Below are positions 7,271-16,878 of a DNA stretch of 64,000 bases, in pieces. This stretch comes from Deltaproteobacteria bacterium (GTDB taxonomy: Bacteria; Desulfobacterota; Binatia; UBA1149; SPBQ01), in contig JAJCZM010000044.1 in the NCBI GenBank assembly GCA_029262375.1, positions 310,001 through 374,000 on the forward strand, written 5' to 3'. The number at the start of each line of letters is the position of its first letter. Within the stretch, counting starts at the first letter, position 1. The notes beneath the pieces are model-generated. The model was given only the letters and a program-made list of their open reading frames with translations, did not search any database and was not told the DNA's origin. Both the position numbers and the translations under genes were made by a program.

Positions 7271-9910
7271 CTATTGCGGTCGCTTGCTCTCGACTTGCAC
7301 GACCTGCTGATAGGTCGGTCGGTTCTGCCAAGGAATCGGATCCGTTTCGGCAATACCGAACACCGAGAACTCGATCTGATCGACGGTCGGATCGGCAATC
7401 CAATCGGCGGGATCAGACGATGAGAACTGCGTCGTCAATTCGGCAACCGTATCGCTGAGACTGGTAACGAGCGCCGTGCGACAACCCGCGAGCGTACCGT
7501 CGGCACACTGGAGGAACTGCAGCGGAGTCGCCGGAGTATCTCCCAGCACCGTTCGGAACGACTTCGTGAGCAGGCCGTAGTAGCCGCCCTGGTAGGCTGA
7601 GCCGACCGGTCCCGGCTTGTTGTCGAAGCCCTGCGGAATATCGCCGTAGAACGGACCGAGCTGGGCATCGAACGAAGCGTGGATCATGCGCTCGAACCAC
7701 TCGTCCATGATCGCAACGGCGTTGGTGTTGTCGTACACGCCGTTTCCGTCTCGGTCTCTACGGAACGCGCCGGCCGTCACCCAATCGCTCAAAATCGTGA
7801 GTTCGGCGGCAAGCGAGGGCTCGGCGCCGATGATCTGCAGCGCGAGCGGCAGCACTTGTGCGCCGCGCAGATCGACATGCGCCGCGTCGCCCATCATCTC
7901 GACCATTTCGCCGACACTGATCGGCCCACCGCTGATACGTGCCTCGAGACGATCATCGAGAGAATCCACGCGGTGGGTGGCCATGTAGGAATAGTTCGAA
8001 TCAGCGGCCGACCAATCCTTCGCCGGCTTGTTGTTCCACGACGTGAAGAAGCCCTTCGCGGGATCGATCTCCTGCGGCTTGTCGCGTCGATCCACTTCAC
8101 CGGTCCACTCCCATTCGCCCGTGCCCCAGCTCGGCATGTCGTAGTCGACACCGTCTGCACGGATGGGAAAGACGCCGCTGTGGTAGAACGAGATCTCGTC
8201 TTGATTGACGTACAGCCAGTTGAAGCTGCCGGGTGCACCCGCCATCGCGCGCGCGAAAGACTTGGCCGTGCGGGTCTTGCGATTCACGCGCGTAAAGACG
8301 ATTGCGTTCTCGCCTTCGCGAAAGAAGTTCGCGCGCTGCTTGGCCAATGCCACCGGCTGCCCACCCACCGTCGCACGCGCAAACACGAGACCGTGATTCG
8401 TACGCTCGACGACCGCGGTCACGTTGTCGGGGTTCATCGCACAGAAAGTGGGATTGCCCGAACACCAGGTATCGGTGCGCACGAACATCGGAGTGCATTG
8501 GCCGTCAAACATGTAGTTCGTCGACATGATCGTCGGCGCGCCGCCGCCCGGCTCGCACAGTAGTTCGGCGCGCACGTCGGTATTGTCGGATCCGCCTGCG
8601 GTCGCGCTCCATGCGTAACTGCGGCCGCGACCGAGGACGACGTAAGGCGTGCCCAGAGGCGCGACGCCGCGAGCCTTCATGCCCGCCCCTTCGAATCCGT
8701 ACTCGACGAGGATCTCAGGAATGAAGTAGCCGGCCTGCGGCCCCATGACTGCGATCGGATGACCGCCGGCTGCGTTCGAAGCAGTAATGCCGAGGAAGTT
8801 ACTCATCGCCGGATGGCCCTCGTTACGCTTCGGGAACACGCCGAAGTCCACAACGGGGCTCTCGGTACGCGGCAACGGGCCGGTAATCTGTACGAAGGGA
8901 TTTTGAACGACGGAGCCCACGTCGATGTGAGCCACCGACGACGGATCGATCGGTCCCTGGACCAGGAACGGGAACGACTGCTCGGTGGTCGTCGATGCGT
9001 CGCCCTCTTCCTTGTTGCGAAGATCGTCGTACAGCGCACGGCCATCGGTTGCGCCGTAGGCCGTCTGCAGCTTCTGGAGAAGAAGCGAGTTGCGATGCTC
9101 ACCGCCGCCGCCTGCGCCGAACAGCTGTTCGAGCTGAACGGCTACCGAGAGGATGTCGATCTTCTGCCAGGGTTCGATCGGCGTCAGCCCGAGACCGGTG
9201 TATTCGGCGGGCGTGAGGCCGGGAAACTGATTGAACAGCGTAACGACGGCGTTGACGCCTTCGATAAACCACTCGATGTCGCGATCGACGCGGCGGCCAC
9301 GACCGCCGCCCTCAGTGACCAACGTATCGTATTGCACCTCGAGATCGGCGTCATCGTAACCGGCGAACTGGTAGAGCGACTCGTCTTGATCGAGCGCAAA
9401 TGCCAACGGTCCAACGAACTCGGAGACGCGGCCGCGCCCCGAACGACGCAGCAGATCCATGGCGAAGAGTCGGTCGAGTGCCTGCGCGTAACCGATTCCG
9501 AACATCAGCTTTTGGCGATTGGCGGCCTTGATGTACGGAACGCCCCACGCGTCGCGCGTGATGCTGAGGCCGGATTGGGCGGGAATCACGCTCACGGCCG
9601 TTTCGCCGGGGCCCATCGGCTGTTCCTTGAAATAGTTGAGCAGGTCGATGTCGGCGATGCCGGGAGGCGCCGTGCTCAACGCTGAGTACAGTGCACTTTG
9701 ATCTTCCGTGTGTGGCGGCAACGCGCCCGACGAAAGGAACTCGAGCCCCTCGACGGCATCGAGATAGCCGTTCTGCCCCGGCGGAATCACGCTCAGGTAT
9801 AGACCCGTATCTTTGATCTGGGCGTCGGCAGGCCCTGCAAAAACGAAGGCCGCAAAAGCGGCCGTGAGAACCGCCCAGCACTTGGCCGACGGCAAAAATA
9901 TCTTCGACAT
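7271..9910 (-). CDS. Secreted penicillin-acylase family (Ntn-hydrolase) protein
   Basis: 879 residues with a signal peptide (MSKIFLPSAKCWAVLTAAFA... ending PADA). The alpha-chain motif ITRDAWGVPYIKA, followed by GIGYAQALDRLFAMDLLRR, is classic. The mature beta-chain nucleophile is probably Ser about 370 in AMSNFLGITASNAAGGHPI, where the family has GSN.W......SG.P. Family members autoprocess in the periplasm and cleave amide bonds of beta-lactams, acyl-homoserine lactones or other acylamides. The motif after the serine (VMGPQAGYF for the usual LANDPHL) is divergent, so the substrate is unclear. The ATG at 9910 is preferred over an in-frame GTG at 9922 because GGAG sits just upstream and the signal peptide starts cleanly. 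Confidence 0.88.
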   Translation of the reverse strand: MSKIFLPSAKCWAVLTAAFAAFVFAGPADAQIKDTGLYLSVIPPGQNGYLDAVEGLEFLSSGALPPHTEDQSALYSALSTAPPGIADIDLLNYFKEQPMGPGETAVSVIPAQSGLSITRDAWGVPYIKAANRQKLMFGIGYAQALDRLFAMDLLRRSGRGRVSEFVGPLAFALDQDESLYQFAGYDDADLEVQYDTLVTEGGGRGRRVDRDIEWFIEGVNAVVTLFNQFPGLTPAEYTGLGLTPIEPWQKIDILSVAVQLEQLFGAGGGGEHRNSLLLQKLQTAYGATDGRALYDDLRNKEEGDASTTTEQSFPFLVQGPIDPSSVAHIDVGSVVQNPFVQITGPLPRTESPVVDFGVFPKRNEGHPAMSNFLGITASNAAGGHPIAVMGPQAGYFIPEILVEYGFEGAGMKARGVAPLGTPYVVLGRGRSYAWSATAGGSDNTDVRAELLCEPGGGAPTIMSTNYMFDGQCTPMFVRTDTWCSGNPTFCAMNPDNVTAVVERTNHGLVFARATVGGQPVALAKQRANFFREGENAIVFTRVNRKTRTAKSFARAMAGAPGSFNWLYVNQDEISFYHSGVFPIRADGVDYDMPSWGTGEWEWTGEVDRRDKPQEIDPAKGFFTSWNNKPAKDWSAADSNYSYMATHRVDSLDDRLEARISGGPISVGEMVEMMGDAAHVDLRGAQVLPLALQIIGAEPSLAAELTILSDWVTAGAFRRDRDGNGVYDNTNAVAIMDEWFERMIHASFDAQLGPFYGDIPQGFDNKPGPVGSAYQGGYYGLLTKSFRTVLGDTPATPLQFLQCADGTLAGCRTALVTSLSDTVAELTTQFSSSDPADWIADPTVDQIEFSVFGIAETDPIPWQNRPTYQQVVQVESKRPQ

Positions 9911-10048
9911 GTTTCGCTCCACTGAAATGAGAAATGAGGACTGTGTCGTACCAGTCTACTGTCTGACCCCTACGAACCACAATGGGAAATCCGCGCGCAG
10001 TGAAGACACAGTGCGCGACCGAGGGTGCATTCCCACCCTAATGGGGAG

Positions 10049-11572
10049 TCATGAGCCGGCCTGCGCGGCCTCCTCGGCAAACACGCGGATACCCTCGTCA
10101 ATCTCGTCGGTGCGCGGCGATGCATAACCGAGAAGGAAACCGGCCGTATCAGGGCGCTTGTCGAAGTAGGCACCGATCGGATAGACCGCTACCCCGCGCG
10201 CACGGCAGGCGGTTCTAATCGCCGGAGCGTAGGCCCCCGCCACGCCTTCGAGCCACACGATCACGTGAACACCGGCTTCCGCGCCGCTCACGCGCGCACG
10301 CGGCCCAAAGTATCGCTCAACGGCGCCGAGCAAGGCGTCGCGTCGTTCGGCATTCTTGACCCGCGTGCGGCGAAGGTGGCGCTCGAGATGGCCGCCGGCG
10401 ACGAAGTCCGCAAACGCCAACTGTTCGATGGTTGCCGATCCGGTATCGGCTACTGCAATGGCGCGAGTGAACGCGTCTTTGAGCTGTGGCGGTGCGACCA
10501 GCCAGCCGATCCTCATGGATGGAAACATCAGCTTGGAGGCACTGCCCGCGTAGATCACGCGCGACGTCCGATCGAGCCCCTGCAGACACTCGACGGGACG
10601 ACCGTCGTAGCGGAACTCACTGTCGTAGTCGTCCTCGAGAATCGCCGCGTTCATGCGATCAGCCGCCGACAGCAGTTCCAAGCGCCGCGATAGCGGCATC
10701 AGCGACCCGGACGGGAACTGATGCGAGGGAGTCACGCAGATCAGGCGAACCGGATCGACGGACTCGAGCGCTTCGACCATCAAGCCGGACTCGTCGGTGG
10801 GTATTCGCACCAACTCGGTTCCTCTAGCCGACAGAGGCAGTTCGAAACCGAAGTAGTGCGGTTCCTCGATCGCAACTCTGTCTGCCGGATCGAGCAACAC
10901 GTCAGCAACCAGATTGACGGCTTGCTGGGTGCCGCGCGTGACGAACACTTGATCCGGATCGCAGCGCACACCACGCGAGCGACGCAGGTAAGCCGACAGT
11001 GCGGAGCGGAGTTCCGGCACGCCTCCGGGTGGGCTGTAGGTGAGGCGCGCGAGCGATGCCGCACGCATGCGGCGCCCGACCAGCCGCGACCAGGTTTCCA
11101 TCGGTACTTCGTCGAACGCGGGTGTGCCGTATCGGAAATCGCAGATCGGCGCTCGGCTGCCCAGTGCCCACGACAAGCGCTCAGCGCGCGGCGCAAGATC
11201 TTCGAGACGGCGCGCAGCGGCCGATACTCGTAGTTCAGCGGGTTCCGTCGATAAGTCGTCGGCACCGACCTGGGTGTCTGCGGCGCTCCCCGCGCGCGCG
11301 CCGTTGTGAGAACCGCCCACGGCAATCGTCGCGTCGGGCAGCGTGTCGGCGACATACGTGCCGGACCCCGTGGTCGCAGTCACATAGCCTTCCACCGTGA
11401 GCTGCTCGAACGCGAGCAAGACGGTGTTGCGCGACACACCGATATCGCCGGCCACCGCGCGGGTCGCCGGCAAACGCGCACCCGGCTGCAACGTGCCGTT
11501 GAGGATCGCGCGGCGAACACAGCGATACACCTGTCGATACAAAGGGCCGGTGCCATCGAGTTCCATCAGCAT
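10049..11572 (-). CDS. MocR-family regulator (GntR winged helix fused to PLP aminotransferase-like domain)
   Basis: 507 residues. The N-terminal winged helix contains GPLYRQVYRCVRRAILNGTL, ARLPATRAVAGDIGVSRNTV and LEQL-type EGYVTATTGSGTYV (residues 1-75). A fold-type I aminotransferase domain follows, with VFVTRGTQQAVNLVADVLL, EEPHYFGFELP, LICVTPSHQFPSG, LEDDYDSEFRYDG and the PLP-lysine region YAGSASKLMFPSMRIGW. Such proteins use PLP as a ligand-sensing cofactor. It is divergent from the molybdopterin oxidoreductase gene with a nested dyad between them, so control of that gene and of itself is likely. The ATG at 11572 (MLMELDGTGPLYRQ) is preferred over a TTG six codons upstream. Confidence 0.9.
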   Translation of the reverse strand: MLMELDGTGPLYRQVYRCVRRAILNGTLQPGARLPATRAVAGDIGVSRNTVLLAFEQLTVEGYVTATTGSGTYVADTLPDATIAVGGSHNGARAGSAADTQVGADDLSTEPAELRVSAAARRLEDLAPRAERLSWALGSRAPICDFRYGTPAFDEVPMETWSRLVGRRMRAASLARLTYSPPGGVPELRSALSAYLRRSRGVRCDPDQVFVTRGTQQAVNLVADVLLDPADRVAIEEPHYFGFELPLSARGTELVRIPTDESGLMVEALESVDPVRLICVTPSHQFPSGSLMPLSRRLELLSAADRMNAAILEDDYDSEFRYDGRPVECLQGLDRTSRVIYAGSASKLMFPSMRIGWLVAPPQLKDAFTRAIAVADTGSATIEQLAFADFVAGGHLERHLRRTRVKNAERRDALLGAVERYFGPRARVSGAEAGVHVIVWLEGVAGAYAPAIRTACRARGVAVYPIGAYFDKRPDTAGFLLGYASPRTDEIDEGIRVFAEEAAQAGS

Positions 11573-11594
11573 GGCCGCCACCGTAGCCAATAAT

Positions 11595-11637
11595 TGGACC
11601 TACAGAAAGACCCGTTTTGGATCTTTCAATAGGTCCA
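11595..11637. promoter_or_regulatory. Nested inverted repeat in the MocR/oxidoreductase intergenic region
   Basis: The outer dyad is TGGACCTA (11595-11602) with TAGGTCCA (11630-11637). The inner dyad is GAAAGACCC (11605-11613) with GGATCTTTC (11619-11627), one mismatch. The two are concentric around about 11616, between divergent genes. This is the expected place for a MocR operator; binding is inferred. Confidence 0.6.
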
Positions 11638-11685
11638 TTCATGCACCAATCTCTTGTATTCCCTGGCTCAGGAGGAAATGAAGGA

Positions 11686-13902
11686 ATGAGCATGCGCGCC
11701 ACGACGACGAAGACGTTCCACAGATCATGCACCTTGTGCGAGGCCCACTGCGGACTCACGATTGACGTCGAGGACAATCGCGTCGTGCGCGTACGCGGCG
11801 ACGAAGACGATGTCCTTTCGCACGGCTACATCTGTCCGAAGGGCGTCGCGATCGGCGAACTTCACCACGACCCGGATCGATTGCGGACGCCCATGGTGCG
11901 CAACGCCGCCGGCGAACTGGAGCCGGCGTCGTGGGAAGAAGCACTCGATCGTGCTGCCGAAGGGCTTGCGCGCACGAAACAGGCTCACGGTCGCAACTCC
12001 GTCGGCTGTTACATCGGCAATCCCGTCATCCACAACACCGGCGCGATCCTATTGCGCCAGGCGCTGATCGACACGCTCGACACGCGCAACTGTTACAGCG
12101 CCGGCTCGCAAGACACGAGTCCACGCTTCGCGACGTCCTATCACCTGTATGGATCGTCGTTCGTCGTGCCCGTGCCCGACATCGATCGCACCGACTACTT
12201 CTTGTGCCTCGGCGCGAATCCGATCATATCCAACGGCAGTGCGATGACGGCGCCGAACATGCGCGCGCGCATTCGAGCGTTACAGGAACGTGGCGGCACC
12301 ATGGTCGTCGTCGATCCGCGCCGCACGGAAACCGCCGACGTCGCCGACGAACACATCGCGATTCGACCGGGTACCGATGCCGAGTTGCTGCTCGGCATGG
12401 CGGCTCACATAGTACGCAGCCATCGCGCAGCGCGAGCAAAGATCGACGAGCTCGCGGACGGTTGGGAGGTCATCGCGCAGGCCCTCGCCGACATCGATCT
12501 GGACGACGTGTCGCGCTCGACGGGCATTGCGCGCGCGGTCATCGAGCGCCTCGCACTCGAGTTCGTCAATGCGCCGACGTCGGTAGCTTATTCGCGCGTT
12601 GGAATCTGCAATTCACGAAACGGCAGGCTCGCGACCTATGCCAACGACCTTCTCAATCTCGTCGCCGGACGCCTCGGCGAGGTGGGCGGCGCCATGTTCA
12701 CGACGCCCGCCATCGATTCAACGCGACTCACGCGCATGCCCGGCATGGACGGTCACGCTCGCTGGAAATCTCGCGTACGCGGACTCCCCGAAACCCTCGG
12801 CGATCTACCGACCGCAACATTGGCCGACGAAATGGAAACACCGGGCGAGGGTCAGGTCCGTGCGATGGTTACTTTCGCCGGCAACCCCGTGCTGTCGGCG
12901 CCGAACGGGCCGCGCCTGGATCGCGGCTTCGCGAAACTCGACTTCATGGTGTCGATCGACCTGTACGTGAACGAGACCACACGCCACGCCAACGTAATTT
13001 TGCCGCCGGCCTGGTGCTTGGCCGACCAACATGTCGATGTCTTCTTCCCGCAGTTCAGCGTGCGCAACACGACGGGCTGGTCGCCGGCGGTGGTCGAGCG
13101 CGGCGAGAACGAACGCGCCGACTGGCAGATCTTGCTGGCGCTGATCGAGAGGCTCGGCGGCGGTCCTACGGGAATCAAACCGCTCGACGCCGCACTCGCC
13201 GTCGCGAGGCGCTTCGGTTACCGCTGGACGCCCTACTCCTTTGTCGACCTGCTGCTTCGAACGGGAACCTACGGCGACAAGTTCCTACCGTGGAGCAAAG
13301 GACTCAGTCTCGCGAAACTCGCCGCGCATCCGCACGGTGTAGACCTCGGCGCGCTCGAGCCCGGCGTGACCCGGCGCTTACTCAACAAGAGCAAACGCGT
13401 CCAAATTGGAGACGCACTGTTCGCCGAGGCCGTACGAACGCTTACCGCCGAACTCGCATCGCGCGCGCAGTCGGTGCGATCGAACGACGGCGGTCTCATG
13501 CTGATCGGCCGCCGTGAACTGCGCACCAACAATTCTTGGATGCACAACGTCCCATCGCTCGTCAGCGGCCGGGAGCGCTGTGTGCTCTACGTGCATCCGG
13601 ACGATGCCGAGCGCCTCGGTCTGGTCGATGGCAAACCGGGGCTCCTCAAGAGCCGAATCCATACCGGCGAGATCCCTATTCGCGTCACCGACGAGGTCGC
13701 ACCCGGCGTCGTATGCATGCCGCACGGCTGGGGGCACGCGCCGAGCGCGCCTTGGCAACGAGTGGCCGGCGAACGCCCAGGCGTTTCGATGAACGATTGG
13801 TGCGACGACTCGGAGGTCGAACCACTCGTCGGTCAATCAATCCTCAACGGCGTGATGGTCGAACTGGAGGCAGTCGAGGCGAGAGCCTCGCGAGTTGCTT
13901 AG
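11686..13902 (+). CDS. Molybdopterin oxidoreductase (DMSO reductase superfamily, formate dehydrogenase/nitrate reductase-like)
   Basis: 738 residues. The N-terminal [4Fe-4S] site is C15-x2-C18-x3-C22-x27-C50 (SCTLCEAHCGL ... GYICPKG). Then come a molybdopterin-binding core with CYSAGSQDTSPRFATSYHLY and FLCLGANPIISNGS, the loop VVVDPRRTETADVADEHIAI, and a C-terminal dinucleotide-binding domain (NNSWMHNVPSLV, LVDGKPGLLKSRIHTGEIPI). It resembles the BisC-type soluble oxidoreductases often annotated as formate dehydrogenase. The physiological substrate is not evident. The start is set by AGGAGG about 10 bases before ATG 11686. It is cytoplasmic, with no twin-arginine signal seen. It is probably controlled by the divergent MocR protein. 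Its 3' end carries a tandem repeat. Confidence 0.9.
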   Translation: MSMRATTTKTFHRSCTLCEAHCGLTIDVEDNRVVRVRGDEDDVLSHGYICPKGVAIGELHHDPDRLRTPMVRNAAGELEPASWEEALDRAAEGLARTKQAHGRNSVGCYIGNPVIHNTGAILLRQALIDTLDTRNCYSAGSQDTSPRFATSYHLYGSSFVVPVPDIDRTDYFLCLGANPIISNGSAMTAPNMRARIRALQERGGTMVVVDPRRTETADVADEHIAIRPGTDAELLLGMAAHIVRSHRAARAKIDELADGWEVIAQALADIDLDDVSRSTGIARAVIERLALEFVNAPTSVAYSRVGICNSRNGRLATYANDLLNLVAGRLGEVGGAMFTTPAIDSTRLTRMPGMDGHARWKSRVRGLPETLGDLPTATLADEMETPGEGQVRAMVTFAGNPVLSAPNGPRLDRGFAKLDFMVSIDLYVNETTRHANVILPPAWCLADQHVDVFFPQFSVRNTTGWSPAVVERGENERADWQILLALIERLGGGPTGIKPLDAALAVARRFGYRWTPYSFVDLLLRTGTYGDKFLPWSKGLSLAKLAAHPHGVDLGALEPGVTRRLLNKSKRVQIGDALFAEAVRTLTAELASRAQSVRSNDGGLMLIGRRELRTNNSWMHNVPSLVSGRERCVLYVHPDDAERLGLVDGKPGLLKSRIHTGEIPIRVTDEVAPGVVCMPHGWGHAPSAPWQRVAGERPGVSMNDWCDDSEVEPLVGQSILNGVMVELEAVEARASRVA

Positions 13903-13956
13903 ACGCGAGAGCCTCGCGAGTTGCTTAGACGCGCGAGCCTCGCGAGTCGCCTAGAC
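13879..13956 (+). repeat. Three tandem 26-bp repeats spanning the oxidoreductase stop codon
   Basis: Copies lie at 13879-13904, 13905-13930 (identical to the first) and 13931-13956 (about 4 differences). Each contains the small hairpin GCGAG/CTCGC followed by TTAG or CTAG. The real stop codon (TAG, 13900-13902) is inside the first copy. See the finding on stop-spanning duplications. Confidence 0.9.
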
Positions 13957-14145
13957 GCGACGACTCCACATGAAGCTCCGCAACACATCCGACTAAAGTC
14001 GGAGAGCGTTACATCACACTCTGCGATTGACGTAAGCCGCCCCAGGCGGTCAGATCGAACTTGTGCTGCCCAAAGTTGCATCCGCCGCATCCGCCGCATC
14101 CGCTACCTGCGCTACCTGCGCACCCGTCGCACAACCGGACGACTG

Positions 14146-15342
14146 ATGTCTGCGCCGATTCGCACCGCCATCGAATTGTTCGGCGGTACCGAAGTCGACC
14201 CGGTACCGAATCCCTACCCGGCCTACGCGCGCATTCGCTCGGAGGACGGCCCCTGTCTCTTACAGACGCTCATGAATGTGAGCTACCTGATCACGCGCTA
14301 CGACGACGTGCGCACTGTGCTACACGACGATGCGCGCTTCTCCAGCCGAGCCAACGAGGACGGCATCGGCATCATCATGGGACGCACGATCGTTCAGATG
14401 GACGGCAAGGAACATGACCTCCATCGAAACCTCATATCGCCGGCCCTGTCTCCTCGCGCGTTGCGTGGAGACCTACAGGTTCGCGCCAGAGAGATCGCCG
14501 ACGAAATCATCGACGAGTTCATCGGCGATGGCCATGCGGATCTCGTAAAGCAATTCTCGTTCACCTATCCGCTTCGCGTGTTCTTCGAAATATTGGGAAT
14601 CCCGCGCGCCGATCACGACCGCCTTCACAAATGGGCGAGCTCATTCACACGCGTGGGCGCCGATCCGGCGGGCGCGCTCGACGCCGCGGCCGCGATGGGC
14701 GAATACCTGATGCCGGTCGTGCATGAGCGTCGGACGACTCCGACCGGTGACCTGATCAGCCGCTTGGCGCACGCGGAAGTCGACGGCGTCGGGCTCGCCG
14801 ACGAGGAAATCGCGAGCTTCCTGCGGCTACTCGTGGTTGCCGGTGCGGAAACCACCTATCACGTCATTGGCAGCTGTATCTCGGCGCTGCTCACGCATCC
14901 GGACCAGTTCAACCGAGCACGCGAGTCGAACTCGGCCTTGCTCAGCGCAATCAACGAAACGCTTCGATGGGAATCTCCGGTGCAGATGGTGATGCGTGAG
15001 ACCACCGAAGCCACGTCGGTCGGCGGTGTAGAGCTTCCGGAGGGCGCGAGCCTGGTCGTGGCGCTCGGCGCCGCGAACCGCGACGAACGTCAGTTCGACG
15101 ACCCGGACCGCTTCGACATCGAACGAACGCCGAACGAGCACGTCGCCTTCGGTCTCGGACGCCACTACTGCGCAGGATCTCGTCTCGCATATCTCGAAGC
15201 GACCGTGGGTCTGAGCACTCTGTTCGAACGGCTGCGAAGCCTGCGACTCGCACCGCAAGAAAGTGGACAGATCGTAGGCCTCGCGTTTCGCGGTCCCGAT
15301 CGCCTGCGCGTCGAGTTCGAAGCCGAAGCGCCGCGCGCATAG
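14146..15342 (+). CDS. Cytochrome P450
   Basis: 398 residues, a normal length for a soluble bacterial P450. The I-helix motif is AGAETT (about 232-237), ExxR is ETLR (271-274), and the haem-binding loop is FGLGRHYCAG with Cys about 342. PNPYPAYARIRSEDG at the N terminus is also typical. It would hydroxylate a hydrophobic substrate using an external ferredoxin or reductase, none of which is adjacent. The GST gene follows 15 bases downstream, so they are likely co-transcribed; together they suggest detoxification or lipid/xenobiotic metabolism. The ATG follows an upstream region rich in short repeats (CATCCGCCG units near 14078-14102). Confidence 0.93.
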   Translation: MSAPIRTAIELFGGTEVDPVPNPYPAYARIRSEDGPCLLQTLMNVSYLITRYDDVRTVLHDDARFSSRANEDGIGIIMGRTIVQMDGKEHDLHRNLISPALSPRALRGDLQVRAREIADEIIDEFIGDGHADLVKQFSFTYPLRVFFEILGIPRADHDRLHKWASSFTRVGADPAGALDAAAAMGEYLMPVVHERRTTPTGDLISRLAHAEVDGVGLADEEIASFLRLLVVAGAETTYHVIGSCISALLTHPDQFNRARESNSALLSAINETLRWESPVQMVMRETTEATSVGGVELPEGASLVVALGAANRDERQFDDPDRFDIERTPNEHVAFGLGRHYCAGSRLAYLEATVGLSTLFERLRSLRLAPQESGQIVGLAFRGPDRLRVEFEAEAPRA

Positions 15343-15357
15343 CGCGTCGGACTACCG

Positions 15358-15963
15358 ATGAAACTTTACTGGCATTCCTTATCGCTGATTCCGTGGCGCG
15401 TTCGCATCGCGCTGCACGAGAAGGGCATCGCCTACGACGAAGAATCCGTCGATGTGTACTCGTCAATCGAGCGCAGTCCGGAGTTTCTCGCGCTCAATCC
15501 GTTCGGCCAGATCCCGGTTCTCGAAGACGACGGTCTGGTCGTCGCCGAATCGATCGCGATCCTCGAATATCTCGAGGAACGACACCCCGAACCCGCGCTC
15601 ATGCCCACCGATATCGCGCTGCGCGCGACGGTGCGGCAATACATGTGCTGGAGCACCGACTACTGGCCGCCGGCTTGGAAGAAATGGATGGCTCCGCACC
15701 TGCCCGGCCTTCAATCGACACCGGAATCGGTCGCCGAGGGGCGCGGCGAATTGTGTATGCACCTCGATGTACTCGACGCACGGCTCGAGGGACGCGAATG
15801 GTTGGTCGAAGACTTCTCACTCGCCGACGTGTGCTACGCGCCATTGGTCACTCTACTAGACCGCGTAGGCCTGGCCGACGATCTCGCCGACCGCAAGCAC
15901 GTCGCGCGCTGGGCGACGCAACTGAACGAACGACCGTCAGTCAAAGAGACTCTGCTAGTCTGA
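15358..15963 (+). CDS. Glutathione S-transferase family protein
   Basis: 201 residues. The thioredoxin-like N-terminal domain has MKLYWHSLSLIPWRVRIALH, LNPFGQIPVLEDDGLVVAES and the conserved ES..I..YLEE (about 66-74). The alpha-helical C-terminal domain contains DARLEGREWLVEDFSLADVC, the N-capping box region of GSTs. Bacterial homologues conjugate or isomerise hydrophobic electrophiles with glutathione. The catalytic residue is likely Ser8 or Ser10 near the first strand. It is close behind the P450 gene. Confidence 0.88.
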   Translation: MKLYWHSLSLIPWRVRIALHEKGIAYDEESVDVYSSIERSPEFLALNPFGQIPVLEDDGLVVAESIAILEYLEERHPEPALMPTDIALRATVRQYMCWSTDYWPPAWKKWMAPHLPGLQSTPESVAEGRGELCMHLDVLDARLEGREWLVEDFSLADVCYAPLVTLLDRVGLADDLADRKHVARWATQLNERPSVKETLLV

Positions 15964-16012
15964 ATTCCGCGAGAAGGAACCGCGCATCCGGCGGTCAGTC
16001 GAGGACTACGTC

Positions 16013-16870
16013 CTATGCCGCTGCGCATTGTTGCGGATCGTCTGCGTCGGCGCGCGACGCAACGGTCGCGTGCTCCTGCGCGGCGAGGAACTCGAGTAAT
16101 TGCGCGCGCAGCTCGAAATACTCAGGACTCTCGATCACCTCGTCTCGGCGCCGCGGCCGCTGGAACGGGATATCCAGCAATCGACCGACGCGTGCGTTAG
16201 GCCCCGTCGTCATCATACAGACGCGATCGCACATGAAGACGGCTTCGTCCACGTCGTGCGTGACGATCATCGTCGTGATCGCGTGTTCGTCGAGCGTGCG
16301 CAAGACGACATCCTGAAGCTGCATACGCGTAAGCGAGTCGAGACGGCCGAACGGCTCGTCGAGCAGTAAGAGTTTCGGCTTGAGCGCAATCGCTCGGGCG
16401 ACTCCTACGCGCTGCTGCATACCACCCGACAGCTCGCACGGTCGTTTGTGCATCGCGTCGGCGAGACCGACCGCTTCGAGGCAGTACTCGACCATGTCTC
16501 GGCGTTCCTCGACGTCGGCGTGTGGATAGACGTTGCGCACGCCAAGAAGCACGTTGCCGAACGCAGTCATCCACGGCAGTAGGCATGGCGCTTGGAACAC
16601 GACGGCACGGTCGGGTCCGGGGCCGGCTACCTCTCGCCCATCGACCACGATGCCGCCGCCGCTGGTCGCATTGAGACCGGCTACCATCGTCAGCACGGTC
16701 GATTTGCCACAGCCCGAATGTCCGATGAGCGAGACGATCTCGCCGCGTTTGATCGTCAGGTTGAAGTCCGAAACGACGACGACGTCGTCACCGTAGGGGT
16801 TCGGATACGCTTTGGTCAGTCCGGAGATCTCTACGAATTTGTCGTCGGGCGTTCTGTCCTCGGGCGTCAT
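16013..16870 (-). CDS. Nitrate/taurine-type ABC transporter ATP-binding protein (NrtD-like)
   Basis: 285 residues. Walker A is GHSGCGKST (about 50-58), the Q-loop follows in [11 protein letters not shown], the signature is LSGGMQQR, Walker B is [12 protein letters not shown], and the switch histidine is in [14 protein letters not shown]. Together with the preceding genes (substrate-binding protein, permease and a second ATPase) this makes a NrtABCD-like uptake system. It is the last gene of the leftward nitrate operon and starts 8 bases after the preceding ATPase stop. Nitrate or nitrite specificity is inferred from the nirBD/nasA neighbours. Confidence 0.88.
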   Translation of the reverse strand: MTPEDRTPDDKFVEISGLTKAYPNPYGDDVVVVSDFNLTIKRGEIVSLIGHSGCGKSTVLTMVAGLNATSGGGIVVDGREVAGPGPDRAVVFQAPCLLPWMTAFGNVLLGVRNVYPHADVEERRDMVEYCLEAVGLADAMHKRPCELSGGMQQRVGVARAIALKPKLLLLDEPFGRLDSLTRMQLQDVVLRTLDEHAITTMIVTHDVDEAVFMCDRVCMMTTGPNARVGRLLDIPFQRPRRRDEVIESPEYFELRAQLLEFLAAQEHATVASRADADDPQQCAAA

Positions 16871-16878
16871 GATGTTTC

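Noticed and set aside
7679..8563. Forward open frame of 294 codons
   Set aside because: Antisense to the penicillin-acylase gene, with His/Arg-rich sequence typical of a GC-rich shadow frame.
13879..13956. Possible CRISPR repeats
   Set aside because: Three directly abutting 26-bp copies without unique spacers, and no cas genes.
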